64,000 bases of DNA. Source: Bacteroidota bacterium. Lineage in GTDB: Bacteria > Bacteroidota > Bacteroidia > Flavobacteriales > Weeksellaceae. The DNA is taken from NCBI GenBank assembly GCA_023423715.1, contig JAFAFC010000021.1, positions 31,178 to 95,177 of the forward strand, written 5' to 3'. Under the pieces are notes generated by a model. The model did not search any database. It was not told the origin of the DNA and saw only the letters and a program-made list of their open reading frames with translations. Shown one piece after another: positions 1 through 7,789 of the stretch. The stretch's first letter is position 1, and every line of letters begins with the position of its first letter. The translations under genes were made by a program, and so were the position numbers.

Positions 1-667
1 TGTAGCCGGAGTTACTACCATAAAAAATCCGATTAAAGCTGCAATAGCCGTAATGCAAAAATCAAAACACGTCTTACTTTCTGGAAAAGGTGCCGAAGAA
101 TTTGCAAAAGAACAAAATATAGAACTTGTTGATCCTAAATATTTTTGGACCGAAGACCGTTGGAAAGCCTTGCAAAAAGCCATTGAACGTGAAAAAAATG
201 CACCAAAACCAAGTGCTCAATATTTCGATTCCAAAGAAGCCTTCTTGATGAATGATTCTAAATTTGGAACCGTAGGAGCCGTGGCTTTAGATAAATATGG
301 AAACATCGCTGCGGGAACCTCAACAGGTGGAATGACGAACAAGCGTTGGAATCGTTTAGGGGACTCACCAATTATCGGAGCGGGAACTTATGCAAACGAG
401 CAAGTCGGTGTTTCGGGAACGGGTTGGGGTGAATATTTCATCCGCTCAACCGCAGCAAGAACATTAGCTGCAAAAATGGAATATCAGAATAAATCCGTAC
501 AAACCGCTGGACAAGAAGTAATTGATGAGATCGGAAAAATGGGAGGCGACGGTGGACTTATCGCTCTAGATAAAAACGGAAATATAGCAATGCCATTTAA
601 CACAACGGGAATGTACCGCGGAGCGATCACGGAAAGTGGAAAAGTTGTTGTTGACATTTACAAATAA
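1..667 (+). CDS. Isoaspartyl peptidase / L-asparaginase, C-terminal part (cut by window edge)
   Basis: Ntn-hydrolase of the plant-type asparaginase (EcAIII, IaaA) family, which autocleaves and then hydrolyses isoaspartyl dipeptides and asparagine. The reading frame is open from base 2, so the N-terminus lies outside the window and the first internal ATG (53) is not the start. The new N-terminal threonine of the beta subunit is seen in SKFGTVGAVALD, followed by the substrate-loop motifs GNIAAGTSTGG and GDGGLIALDKNGNIAMPFNT-TG. The beta subunit looks complete. A signal peptide cannot be judged. tsaE follows after 5 bases, so the two may be cotranscribed. Confidence 0.9.
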   Translation, partial: VAGVTTIKNPIKAAIAVMQKSKHVLLSGKGAEEFAKEQNIELVDPKYFWTEDRWKALQKAIEREKNAPKPSAQYFDSKEAFLMNDSKFGTVGAVALDKYGNIAAGTSTGGMTNKRWNRLGDSPIIGAGTYANEQVGVSGTGWGEYFIRSTAARTLAAKMEYQNKSVQTAGQEVIDEIGKMGGDGGLIALDKNGNIAMPFNTTGMYRGAITESGKVVVDIYK

Positions 668-672
668 GGAAA

Positions 673-1089
673 ATGACGTTTAAAATTCAAAGTATTGAAG
701 ATTGGGATCAAGCGCTTGATTCAATCTTGTTAGAATTCCACTATCCTATTCTTCTTTTAAAAGGAAACTTGGGAGCGGGAAAAACAACTTTCACGAAAGA
801 ACTTTTAGTGAAATTAGGTTCTACAAACGAAGTTTCTTCGCCCACCTACTCCATTGTAAATGAATACGACACACCCAAAGGAAAAGTCTTTCATTTTGAT
901 TTGTATCGTCTTAAAAACATTGAAGAAGTTTATGATATTGGCATGGACGACTACCTAAGACAGGGCGTTTTATCGATTATTGAATGGCCAGAAGTGTATG
1001 AAGAAGACCTTTTAGGATTGCCATATCACATTTTAACCATTACAAAACAAGACGAAACGAGGCATGTAGAATTTTCTACTATTGAATAG
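673..1089 (+). CDS. tsaE: tRNA threonylcarbamoyladenosine biosynthesis ATPase TsaE
   Basis: Small P-loop ATPase that works with TsaB and TsaD to make t6A37 on ANN-decoding tRNAs in the cytoplasm. At 138 residues it has the family's length. The Walker A motif GNLGAGKTTF lies at residues 31-40, and the family signatures SSPTYSIVNEY and HFDLYRL follow, then IEWPE near residue 105. The ATG lies 5 bases after the preceding stop, with a purine-rich AAGGAAA in front. Assignment is firm from motifs and length. Confidence 0.95.
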   Translation: MTFKIQSIEDWDQALDSILLEFHYPILLLKGNLGAGKTTFTKELLVKLGSTNEVSSPTYSIVNEYDTPKGKVFHFDLYRLKNIEEVYDIGMDDYLRQGVLSIIEWPEVYEEDLLGLPYHILTITKQDETRHVEFSTIE

Positions 1090-1144
1090 TTCAATTAACG
1101 TATATTTGTAGCCCAAATCATCCACTAAAAAAGTATCGTATTGC

Positions 1145-2335
1145 ATGAGCGGATCTATTTTTACTCCTTTTACAGAAGAAGATTTACTTCCTAAGGAAGA
1201 AAAACTTGAAGTATTAAAAAAAGGCAAAAAATTCAGCATTGGGATTCCAAAAGAAAGGGGTCTTAACGAGCGTAGAACATGTATAACTCCTGACGCAGTG
1301 CAGGTTTTGGTGGATAATGGCCACAGCATAATCATTGAAGAAGGCGCAGGAAACGGTTCGTTTTACACCGATTTACAATATGCGGAAAGCGGCGCAACCA
1401 TTGTTACCGATCCTAAAGAAGCTTTTCAGCAAGATTTAATTTTAAAAATCAACCCTCCAACAGAAGAGGAAATTCAATATTTACGACCGTGTTCGTATTT
1501 AATTTCGGCGTTGCAGATTAACCTTCGCGACAAAGCATATTTTGATAAACTTGCCGAAAGAAAAGTAAATGCCATCGCTTTTGAATTCATCCAAGACGAA
1601 TACAAACAATTAGCGCTAGTTCGCTTAATTGGTGAAATTGCAGGAACCGCATCTATTCTTTACGCATCCGAATTATTAGCTCTTTCAAACGGATTAATGT
1701 TGGGTGGAATTACAGGAGTTCGTCCAGTAGAAGTAGTAATTATTGGAGCTGGAATCGTTGGGGAATTAGCCACAAAAGCCGCTATTGGTTTGGGAGCAAG
1801 CGTACGTGTTTTTGATAATTCATTGTCAAAACTAAGACGTTTACACACGATTATCGATAGCCGAGTTCCAACTTCGATTATTGATCCGAAAGAATTGGCG
1901 AAAGCCCTTCGTAGAGCCGATGTTGTTATTGGAGCTCTTCCAAGATTAAACATGCCACCAATCGTTACCGAAGATATGGTTATCAATATGAAGAAAGGCA
2001 GCGTGATCATTGATGTTACGATTGACAACGGAAAGGTTTTCGAAACATCAGAACTAACAACGCAAGACGATCCTTTCTTTACAAAACACGGTGTTATTCA
2101 TTGTGGACTTCCAAATTTAACATCGAGAATTCCTAGAACTACTACGAAAGCGGTTTCCAATTTCTTTTTGAGCTATATTTTAAATTACGACGAAGAAGGT
2201 GGTTTCGAAAATATGTTGTTGAAAAACAATGAGATGAAACAATCGTTGTACATGTACAAAGGGCGTCACACCAAGAAAATGCTATGCGACAAATTTGGCT
2301 TAACGTACCACGACATCAATCTTTTAATTTTTTAA
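1145..2335 (+). CDS. ald: Alanine dehydrogenase (AlaDH/PNT family)
   Basis: NAD-dependent oxidative deamination of L-alanine to pyruvate and ammonia, or the reverse. The 396-residue protein has the N-terminal AlaDH/PNT domain (GIPKERGLNERR, with the substrate-binding Arg/Lys) and a central Rossmann fold with VVIIGAGIVGELATKAA near residue 200, followed by VRVFDNS. The C-terminal part returns to the substrate domain (HCGLPNLTSRIPRTTT). Flavobacterial members carry about 25 extra N-terminal residues, as here (GSIFTPFTEEDLLPKEEKLE). A proton-translocating transhydrogenase alpha subunit is the main alternative, but no membrane segment or partner subunit is present. Confidence 0.88.
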   Translation: MSGSIFTPFTEEDLLPKEEKLEVLKKGKKFSIGIPKERGLNERRTCITPDAVQVLVDNGHSIIIEEGAGNGSFYTDLQYAESGATIVTDPKEAFQQDLILKINPPTEEEIQYLRPCSYLISALQINLRDKAYFDKLAERKVNAIAFEFIQDEYKQLALVRLIGEIAGTASILYASELLALSNGLMLGGITGVRPVEVVIIGAGIVGELATKAAIGLGASVRVFDNSLSKLRRLHTIIDSRVPTSIIDPKELAKALRRADVVIGALPRLNMPPIVTEDMVINMKKGSVIIDVTIDNGKVFETSELTTQDDPFFTKHGVIHCGLPNLTSRIPRTTTKAVSNFFLSYILNYDEEGGFENMLLKNNEMKQSLYMYKGRHTKKMLCDKFGLTYHDINLLIF

Positions 2336-2353
2336 TGAAGTAAGCTATTTGCT

Positions 2354-2728
2354 ATGATCCGAAAATTAAAGTTCTATATTATAGGACTCATTCCTGGAGT
2401 ATTATTGGTATTTTTTATTCTAAATCAAAAAGGAGCAAGTTGCTCTGGATACCTTCCTAACAGCCGAGTTATTGCTGAAACCTTAAGTAAAGAGTTTGTT
2501 TTTACACCAAATGTAAAAACCCAAATGCAGGCATTAAATAAAGACGAAAAATTCGTTAAAGATAGCTTAATCGCAAAGGGAAAAATCGATTTTGACCGAA
2601 GTAAAGCTCAAGAAAAACCATGCCCAAGCTACGTTATTATTTATCCTGAAAAAAGCCCAAAGTATGAACTTACGTACAAAAAGTGTGATAAAGAAGTCGA
2701 AGTTCTAGACTTGAAAAAATTGAAATAA
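2354..2728 (+). CDS. DUF4258-like membrane-anchored protein
   Basis: A 124-residue protein with one N-terminal membrane segment (residues 6-23, FYIIGLIPGVLLVFFIL) and a small exported domain with three cysteines (CSGYLPNSR, PCPSY, KKCDK). It resembles flavobacterial proteins that I recall being annotated DUF4258; I know of no function. It starts 18 bases after ald and is probably cotranscribed with it. The family name is from memory and was not searched. Confidence 0.6.
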   Translation: MIRKLKFYIIGLIPGVLLVFFILNQKGASCSGYLPNSRVIAETLSKEFVFTPNVKTQMQALNKDEKFVKDSLIAKGKIDFDRSKAQEKPCPSYVIIYPEKSPKYELTYKKCDKEVEVLDLKKLK

Positions 2729-2751
2729 TATAAAAATTATCGTCAATATTC

Positions 2752-2782
2752 TTGGTCACCAAAAAGAGAATTTCTAAATTCG
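2752..2782 (+). promoter_or_regulatory. Promoter of the tyrA leader
   Basis: A -33 TTG at 2752-2754 and a -7-like box TAAATTCG at 2775-2782 (one mismatch to TAnnTTTG) are separated by 20 bases, the same spacing as in the rpsO promoter of this window. Predicted transcription would begin about 2787-2788, at or next to the leader-peptide ATG, so the leader may be nearly leaderless. Confidence 0.5.
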
Positions 2783-2787
2783 CATCA

Positions 2788-2838
2788 ATGAAAATGATTC
2801 ACAACGCATATTATTATAGCTATACTAACCTCAACTAA
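2788..2838 (+). CDS. Tyrosine-rich leader peptide of tyrA (16 aa)
   Basis: A short open frame reads MKMIHNAYYYSYTNLN and stops with TAA. Four of its 16 codons are Tyr, three of them consecutive, and the next gene makes a tyrosine precursor. It is followed by a rho-independent hairpin 37 bases after its stop. This is the layout of a classical transcription attenuator, in which ribosome stalling at Tyr codons would prevent the terminator from forming. The ORF and hairpin are seen; the mechanism is inferred. Confidence 0.75.
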   Translation: MKMIHNAYYYSYTNLN

Positions 2839-2902
2839 GGATTAGGAGCTTATTTGCGTATTAAAATAATAGTAAACCTCGTCCTTTCGGCGAGGTTTTT
2901 TT
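2824..2902 (+). promoter_or_regulatory. Tyrosine attenuator: alternative hairpins and terminator before tyrA
   Basis: The terminator stem is AACCTCG (2875-2881) with CGAGGTT (2891-2897), followed by seven Ts (2896-2902). An upstream copy of AACCTC (2827-2832) overlaps the end of the leader peptide and could compete for the same 3' arm. The segment CTAACCTC...AAGGATTAG can form another hairpin. The tyrA ATG lies 14 bases after the T run, so termination here would silence tyrA. Confidence 0.7.
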
Positions 2903-2916
2903 AATGAAAACAACGT

Positions 2917-3759
2917 ATGAAAATTAGCATTATTGGAGTAGGATTAATTGGAGGGTCGATCGCTCTGAATTTAAAATCAAAAGGATTTACCAACAAAGTA
3001 ATTGGGATTGATCAGCAAATTAAACATTTAGAAGAAGCTTTAAACCTAAATATTATTGATGAATATCGCGATCTCGATAGCGGAATCCGTGATGCTGATT
3101 TGATAATTTTAGCAATTCCGGTAGACGCTGCAAGAAAAGTCTTACCTTCAATTCTGGATCAAATCACCGATAAACAAACTGTAATGGACGTTGGTTCTAC
3201 AAAAGCAGGAATTACAGCAGCCGTAAAAAACCATCCGAACAGAAATCGTTATGTTGCTTTTCACCCGATGTGGGGAACGGAAAATGCTGGACCTTCGTCA
3301 GCTTTAGCCGAAAGTTTTACAGAACGAGCAGCTGTAATTTGCAATCGAGAAGAATCCGCGGAAGATGCTGTTGAAACGGTAAAAAAAGTAGCTGAAACTT
3401 TGGGTATGCACACCATTTTCATGAACGCCGAAGATCACGACATTCATACCGCGTATATTTCGCACATTTCACATATTACGTCTTTCGCTTTAGCCAACAC
3501 AGTTTTGGAGAAAGAAAAAGAAGAAGATACGATTTTCCAATTGGCAAGTTCTGGTTTTTCAAGTACGGTACGTCTTGCTAAATCACATCCTGAAATGTGG
3601 GTTCCCATTTTCAAGCAGAACAAAGAAAATGTTTTGGATGTCCTTAATGAGCACATTTCGCAACTTCGAAAATTCAAATCCGCTTTGGAAAAAGAGAATT
3701 TTGATTACGTGGAAGATTTAATTCGTAACGCAAACAAAATCAGAGGAATACTTAAGTAA
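2917..3759 (+). CDS. tyrA: Prephenate dehydrogenase
   Basis: NAD(P)-dependent oxidative decarboxylation of prephenate to 4-hydroxyphenylpyruvate, the committed step to tyrosine. The 280-residue protein opens directly with the Rossmann motif IGVGLIGGSIALNL (residues 5-18), then VMDVGSTKAG and the substrate loop AFHPMWGTENAGP. The catalytic-type His is in HDIHTAYISHISH. No chorismate mutase or ACT domain is attached, so it is monofunctional. The Tyr-rich leader peptide and terminator just upstream support the assignment and indicate control by tyrosine supply. Confidence 0.93.
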   Translation: MKISIIGVGLIGGSIALNLKSKGFTNKVIGIDQQIKHLEEALNLNIIDEYRDLDSGIRDADLIILAIPVDAARKVLPSILDQITDKQTVMDVGSTKAGITAAVKNHPNRNRYVAFHPMWGTENAGPSSALAESFTERAAVICNREESAEDAVETVKKVAETLGMHTIFMNAEDHDIHTAYISHISHITSFALANTVLEKEKEEDTIFQLASSGFSSTVRLAKSHPEMWVPIFKQNKENVLDVLNEHISQLRKFKSALEKENFDYVEDLIRNANKIRGILK

Positions 3760-3769
3760 TCCTCTGATT
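3738..3769 (+). terminator. Hairpin at the end of tyrA
   Basis: Inverted repeat AATCAGAGGA (3738-3747) / TCCTCTGATT (3760-3769) overlaps the last codons and the stop of tyrA and is followed by T-rich sequence. It lies between convergent tyrA and sdaA and could act in both directions. Confidence 0.6.
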
Positions 3770-3798
3770 TTAATTTATTTCTTTTTGGTCCTAATCTT

Positions 3799-5220
3799 TT
3801 AACACTCAGCAACGTTCACCGCGATTGCTAAACCGCCTTCAGAAGTTTCTTTGAAGCGTTCATTCATACTCAACGCAGTTTCCCACATCGATTGAATCAC
3901 TTGATCTAAACTTACTCGAGCCTTTGAAGGATCCCCATCAATTGCAATATTTGCTGCAGTAATCGCTTTTATTGCTCCCATGGAATTTCTCTCAATACAA
4001 GGAATCTGAACCAAACCTGCAATCGGATCGCACGTCAATCCTAAATGATGTTCCATAGCAATTTCGGCAGCCATTAAAACTTGAGCCGGAGTTCCGCCCA
4101 TAATTTCCGTTAAACCGGCTGCTGCCATCGCAGATGACACACCAACTTCGGCTTGACAACCGCCCATTGCTGCTGAAATCGTTGCATTTTTCTTAAATAA
4201 CGTTCCAATTTCTCCCGCAACGAGAATAAAACGAATGATATCTTCTTGCGAAGTGAATTCGGTAAAACATTGGGAATACATTAAAACCGCTGGAATAACA
4301 CCACTCGCACCATTTGTAGGCGCGGTAATAATTCGTCCAAAACTTGCATTTTCTTCATTCACCGCCAACGCAAAACACGAAACCCATTTATTAATCGTCG
4401 TAAACGTTCCTTCGGCTTGTTTTACCAATTGAAACCATTCATCCAAATTATGATAGACTTTATCGCCCAACAAACGTCGATTCAGCTCTGGTGCACGTCG
4501 AGAAACATTCAAACCTCCAGGTAATATTCCTTCTTTATTAACACCTTTATAAATACATTCTTTGATTTGTTGCCAAATATGAAGTGCATTTTTCTCCGTT
4601 TCTTCCTTGGTTCTCCAACTTTCTTCATTCAAGAAAATCAGATCTGAGAATTTTTCTAAACCTAATTTTTCACAATACTTAGTAATATCTGCTCCTTGAT
4701 GGCAAGGATATGTGGTACGAATAGAGAATTTTTCAATTGACTTTTTCTCTTTGGATTGAATAAATCCACCACCAACAGAGTAAAAATCTTGTTCGAAAAC
4801 GCTTCCATCTTCAAAAACGACTTTAAAAATCATTCCGTTCGGATGATAATCCAACGTCACTTCTTTATTCAAAATCAAATGATGACCGTAAATAAATGGA
4901 AGCCATTTTTCACCTCCAAAATTGATTTTTTCTGATCTTTTTATTTCGGCAACTTTCGCGTTAATCGTGGTTGTATCAATCGTTTCAAAATCTTCGCCAC
5001 TTAAGCCTAGCATTCCTGCAATGTCTGTTCCATGCCCAATTCCGGTTTTGGCTAGTGAACCAAAAAATTCAACAAAAACTTCTTTAACATTTTCTAAGGA
5101 ACCGAAGTCTCTTTTTATGATTCGAATGAAAGCAGAAGCTGCATTCCACGGCCCCATGGTATGTGAACTAGACGGGCCAATACCCACCTTAATAATTTCG
5201 AAAACTGATATTGATTGCAT
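3799..5220 (-). CDS. sdaA: L-serine ammonia-lyase (single-chain, iron-sulfur type)
   Basis: Converts L-serine to pyruvate and ammonia using a 4Fe-4S cluster. The 473-residue chain carries the beta domain first (IGPSSSHTMGP at residues 13-23, GHGTDIAGMLG) and then the alpha domain (TAPTNGASGVIPAVL, GGCQAEVGVSSAMAAAG). Candidate cluster ligands are the Cys residues in GGCQAE, LTCDPIAG and IPCIERN. The length matches fused SdaA proteins such as that of E. coli. The gene stands alone, leftward, facing tyrA. Confidence 0.95.
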   Translation of the reverse strand: MQSISVFEIIKVGIGPSSSHTMGPWNAASAFIRIIKRDFGSLENVKEVFVEFFGSLAKTGIGHGTDIAGMLGLSGEDFETIDTTTINAKVAEIKRSEKINFGGEKWLPFIYGHHLILNKEVTLDYHPNGMIFKVVFEDGSVFEQDFYSVGGGFIQSKEKKSIEKFSIRTTYPCHQGADITKYCEKLGLEKFSDLIFLNEESWRTKEETEKNALHIWQQIKECIYKGVNKEGILPGGLNVSRRAPELNRRLLGDKVYHNLDEWFQLVKQAEGTFTTINKWVSCFALAVNEENASFGRIITAPTNGASGVIPAVLMYSQCFTEFTSQEDIIRFILVAGEIGTLFKKNATISAAMGGCQAEVGVSSAMAAAGLTEIMGGTPAQVLMAAEIAMEHHLGLTCDPIAGLVQIPCIERNSMGAIKAITAANIAIDGDPSKARVSLDQVIQSMWETALSMNERFKETSEGGLAIAVNVAEC

Positions 5221-5259
5221 AAGGGAAAGATAACTAAATTTTCGTGAATTTGAAAGTGC

Positions 5260-5907
5260 TTATTTTTCGTGTAAAATTTTTTGAAGAAGACCCGAAACCT
5301 CCTTGTATTTGGTAGCAGGAAAAAGATGTGTCCCTCCTTTTACGATGTAATCTGGATGCGAAAATTTGGGTGGAAAAACAATATCTTTTTCACCCAAAAT
5401 CTGAATAACACCAGGAGTTTCTTCAAATTTCCAGTCAGATATTTTTTCAATCGACCATTTTAAGTAATACGGATCTTTTACTTTAAAATATTGTAAAAGT
5501 TTCGGATTTTTAGGATCAAAAATCTTTCGAACCAAGGTGTACATCATCGCTGATTTTTCATTGAACAGACTTGTTGGCAAAATTTTTGCGATTTTAGTCA
5601 CTTCCCCAGCTTTTATCAATCGAGATTTTTCTTTATCCGAACGAATACTTCCTAAAATAATGGTTTTGGTAGCGGGTTTCAGCTTATTAATTTCCTGAAC
5701 AATGATACCACCAAACGAATAACCCAACAGCGAAAACGGTTGCGAATCATCGATACGATCAGCCATTCTCGAAATATAATGTGGGAAAGCTTCGTCTTTA
5801 TCGGGAATCATCCAATCGAGAAACTCAACTTCGACGTTTTGCCCGAAGTCTAACCGTTCCAAAACTGAAAAATCAGCACCTAAACCACTAACGATATAGA
5901 GTTTCAT
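5260..5907 (-). CDS. Alpha/beta hydrolase
   Basis: A 215-residue cytoplasmic protein of the alpha/beta hydrolase fold. The nucleophile elbow is LLGYSFGG (residues 61-68), with the late acid candidate near GEKDIVFPP and a His in KGGTHLF close to the C-terminus, so a Ser-Asp-His triad is available. There is no signal peptide. The substrate cannot be told from sequence; esterase or thioesterase activity is most likely. Confidence 0.8.
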   Translation of the reverse strand: MKLYIVSGLGADFSVLERLDFGQNVEVEFLDWMIPDKDEAFPHYISRMADRIDDSQPFSLLGYSFGGIIVQEINKLKPATKTIILGSIRSDKEKSRLIKAGEVTKIAKILPTSLFNEKSAMMYTLVRKIFDPKNPKLLQYFKVKDPYYLKWSIEKISDWKFEETPGVIQILGEKDIVFPPKFSHPDYIVKGGTHLFPATKYKEVSGLLQKILHEK

Positions 5908-5922
5908 CCGTCAAAAATAAAA

Positions 5923-5948
5923 AAAAGAGCAGTAATAACTGCTCTTTT
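5923..5948 (-). terminator. Terminator of the YceI gene
   Basis: Perfect inverted repeat AAAAGAGCAGT (5923-5933) / ACTGCTCTTTT (5938-5948) with a 4-base loop. Read leftward, the hairpin is followed by a run of Ts, so it terminates the yceI transcript before the hydrolase gene. Confidence 0.8.
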
Positions 5949-5968
5949 ATGTTCTATGATAACAAAAA

Positions 5969-6535
5969 TTATTTTGCTGTTAATTTTACCACCATATCAA
6001 CATCATCTTTGATCATTACATCCTTCATTGAAGAGTTGTAGCTGATATCAAATTTCTGTCTGTCGAAGCTAAATTTAGAAGATTCTAAAGTTACAACTCC
6101 ATTCGCTACGCTAATTTTAGCTGGGAAAGATACCGGATTTGATTTTCCTTTAGCCGTAAGAACTCCGTTTACAATATAATTAAACGTTTTGTCTGTACTT
6201 TTCTTAACCGACGTAATTTTGTATGTTGCTGTTGGAAACTTATTTGTTTCGAAGAAATCACCATTCTTTAGGTGTCCATTCAACTTTTGTTGGCTTTCTC
6301 CAGAAAGGTCTGTTGCATTGATAGAATTCATATCCAAAACGAAAGATCCGCCAACCAATTGATTGTTTTTCAACGTTACTGAACCTGATTTTACATCTAC
6401 AGTTCCGTTATGTGAAGAAGATTCTGTTTTTGCGATTTTATATCCCCACCAATGTACGTCAGACGAAACTACTTTTTTCACTTGTCCAAATGCCATTCCT
6501 CCAACTAGTACTAATCCTAAAGCTAATTTTTTCAT
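5969..6535 (-). CDS. YceI-family periplasmic protein
   Basis: A lipocalin-like barrel that binds polyprenoid or other amphipathic lipids in the periplasm. The 188-residue protein has a cleavable signal peptide (MKKLALGLVLVGGMAFGQ) and typical YceI blocks: SSHNGTVDVKSGSVTLKN, FVLDMNSINATDL, HLKNGDFFETNKFPTATYKIT and KFSFDRQKFDISYNSS. The gene is monocistronic, flanked by a terminator and an FNR-type promoter (see 6559-6602), which suggests control by oxygen or nitrogen oxides. Confidence 0.92.
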   Translation of the reverse strand: MKKLALGLVLVGGMAFGQVKKVVSSDVHWWGYKIAKTESSSHNGTVDVKSGSVTLKNNQLVGGSFVLDMNSINATDLSGESQQKLNGHLKNGDFFETNKFPTATYKITSVKKSTDKTFNYIVNGVLTAKGKSNPVSFPAKISVANGVVTLESSKFSFDRQKFDISYNSSMKDVMIKDDVDMVVKLTAK

Positions 6536-6558
6536 TGTTATAATTAAAATTGTTTATG

Positions 6559-6602
6559 CAAAAATAAATCTAGATCATGCACGAAACATTGATCTAGATC
6601 AA
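6559..6602 (-). promoter_or_regulatory. YceI promoter with a perfect FNR/CRP-type box
   Basis: The sequence TTGATCTAGATCAA at 6589-6602 is a perfect TTGAT-N4-ATCAA palindrome. A partial copy (AAATCTAGATCAT) lies at 6566-6578, 24 bases away. Read leftward, the -7 box TATTTTTG occupies 6566-6559. Transcription predicted near 6553 places the box centre about 42 bp upstream, the usual position for class II activation by Fnr-family regulators. The palindrome is seen; the regulator is inferred. Confidence 0.65.
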
Positions 6603-6623
6603 TAAAATATGTTGTATTACAAA

Positions 6624-7679
6624 TTAATCTTCAAAAAACGCACCATAATAAGCTGCGCCTTCAAGAATTGAGTTCTTGTTACGTAAAACATACAACGGAA
6701 TATCTTGTAGCAAATGCTGCATTCTATCCGAAATTAAGAAATCCTTGTAGAATTTTTGTTTGTTAAATAAATCAAACAACGTATCCGTAATATCTCCAGT
6801 AATAATTAAAGCGCCGGTTGCTTTTAGTTTCAAAACCAAGTTGTTTGCTTCACGCGCCAAAAATTCTGAATACATTTCCAGCGTTAAATTAGCCAAACGA
6901 GAATTCCCTTGCGCTGCATGCTTTGCTAAAGTTGGCAAAAATTCACCTGCTTGTAAATCGGCCTTCAACTCGGCAGACTCTTCATGTCTTCCAACATCAC
7001 GTAAGAAACGGAAAACATTGTAAATACCGTCTTTCGATAACACATTTTCCCAAGTTACGATGCCGTAAATTTTATTCAAAAACTGATAAAACTGAATTTC
7101 AAAATCGTTACGCGGCGAAAATTCCGAATGCCCACCTTCTGTTGCAAAAGGGCGAAGGCTAACGCCATCCCAGAACAAACCTGCTTCTCCTAGCCCATTT
7201 CCAGGAGCAAGAATCGCCACATTTCCTCGTACTTTGTTTTCAGATGTATGAAGAATTTCTAATAAAGTTTGATCAAAATCGGCTAAACTATACGCCGTAG
7301 CTTCTAAGTCGTTAATTAGCGCAACTTTGCTAGCGCCTAACGCTTTTTTAATTTCTTCTTCATCTAAAGCCCAAGGTAAGTTCAGCGTTTCACACTTTCC
7401 ATTAATTACTGGCCCCGGAACCCCAATCGCAATACGATCAAAATTTCCTTCCTGCTGTATAAAATCTTTGGCCATATCTACAAAAGAAGCGTAGTCTTTT
7501 GTTTGATATGTTTTCTCCGAAATACTCCCAACATTCCCATCAACACACGTATAATGAGCCAATCTACTTTCTTTCAAACGTAAATCTGCTGCCAAGATAT
7601 TCTGATTCTTCGTTGTCTCACATTGTTTTCCAGGCGAATACAACGGAAATGAAAATTTTGTATTGTTATCCATTTTCAA
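6624..7679 (-). CDS. Glucokinase-like ROK/ASKHA protein with altered phosphate loop
   Basis: Related to bacterial glucokinase (Glk, 351 residues here), which phosphorylates glucose with ATP. Recognisable Glk blocks are GVPGPVINGKCETLNLPW, the catalytic-Asp block ALINDLEATAYSLA, EGGHSEFSPRNDFE and ILEGAAYYGAF. The first phosphate loop, normally DxGGTxxxL, reads AADLRLKESRLAHY and has lost both glycines and the threonine. The second, normally GPGTGLG, reads APGNGLG, and the adenosine-site GGI reads TGDI. Catalytic activity is therefore uncertain. It has no operon partner. Confidence 0.72.
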   Translation of the reverse strand: MKMDNNTKFSFPLYSPGKQCETTKNQNILAADLRLKESRLAHYTCVDGNVGSISEKTYQTKDYASFVDMAKDFIQQEGNFDRIAIGVPGPVINGKCETLNLPWALDEEEIKKALGASKVALINDLEATAYSLADFDQTLLEILHTSENKVRGNVAILAPGNGLGEAGLFWDGVSLRPFATEGGHSEFSPRNDFEIQFYQFLNKIYGIVTWENVLSKDGIYNVFRFLRDVGRHEESAELKADLQAGEFLPTLAKHAAQGNSRLANLTLEMYSEFLAREANNLVLKLKATGALIITGDITDTLFDLFNKQKFYKDFLISDRMQHLLQDIPLYVLRNKNSILEGAAYYGAFFED

Positions 7680-7731
7680 AAAAGTTTACTTTCAAATATA
7701 CAGATTTTGAGCGTAAATCAATACATAAAAA

Positions 7732-7760
7732 AAGCCTTTCTAAATAATTTAGAAAGGCTT
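7732..7760 (-). terminator. Terminator of the outer-membrane barrel gene
   Basis: Perfect inverted repeat AAGCCTTTCTAAA (7732-7744) / TTTAGAAAGGCTT (7748-7760) with a 3-base loop, followed leftward by a T run. It lies just downstream of the barrel gene stop. Confidence 0.82.
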
Positions 7761-7789
7761 CGTATTAATCTTAATCTCTTTTGTAATGC

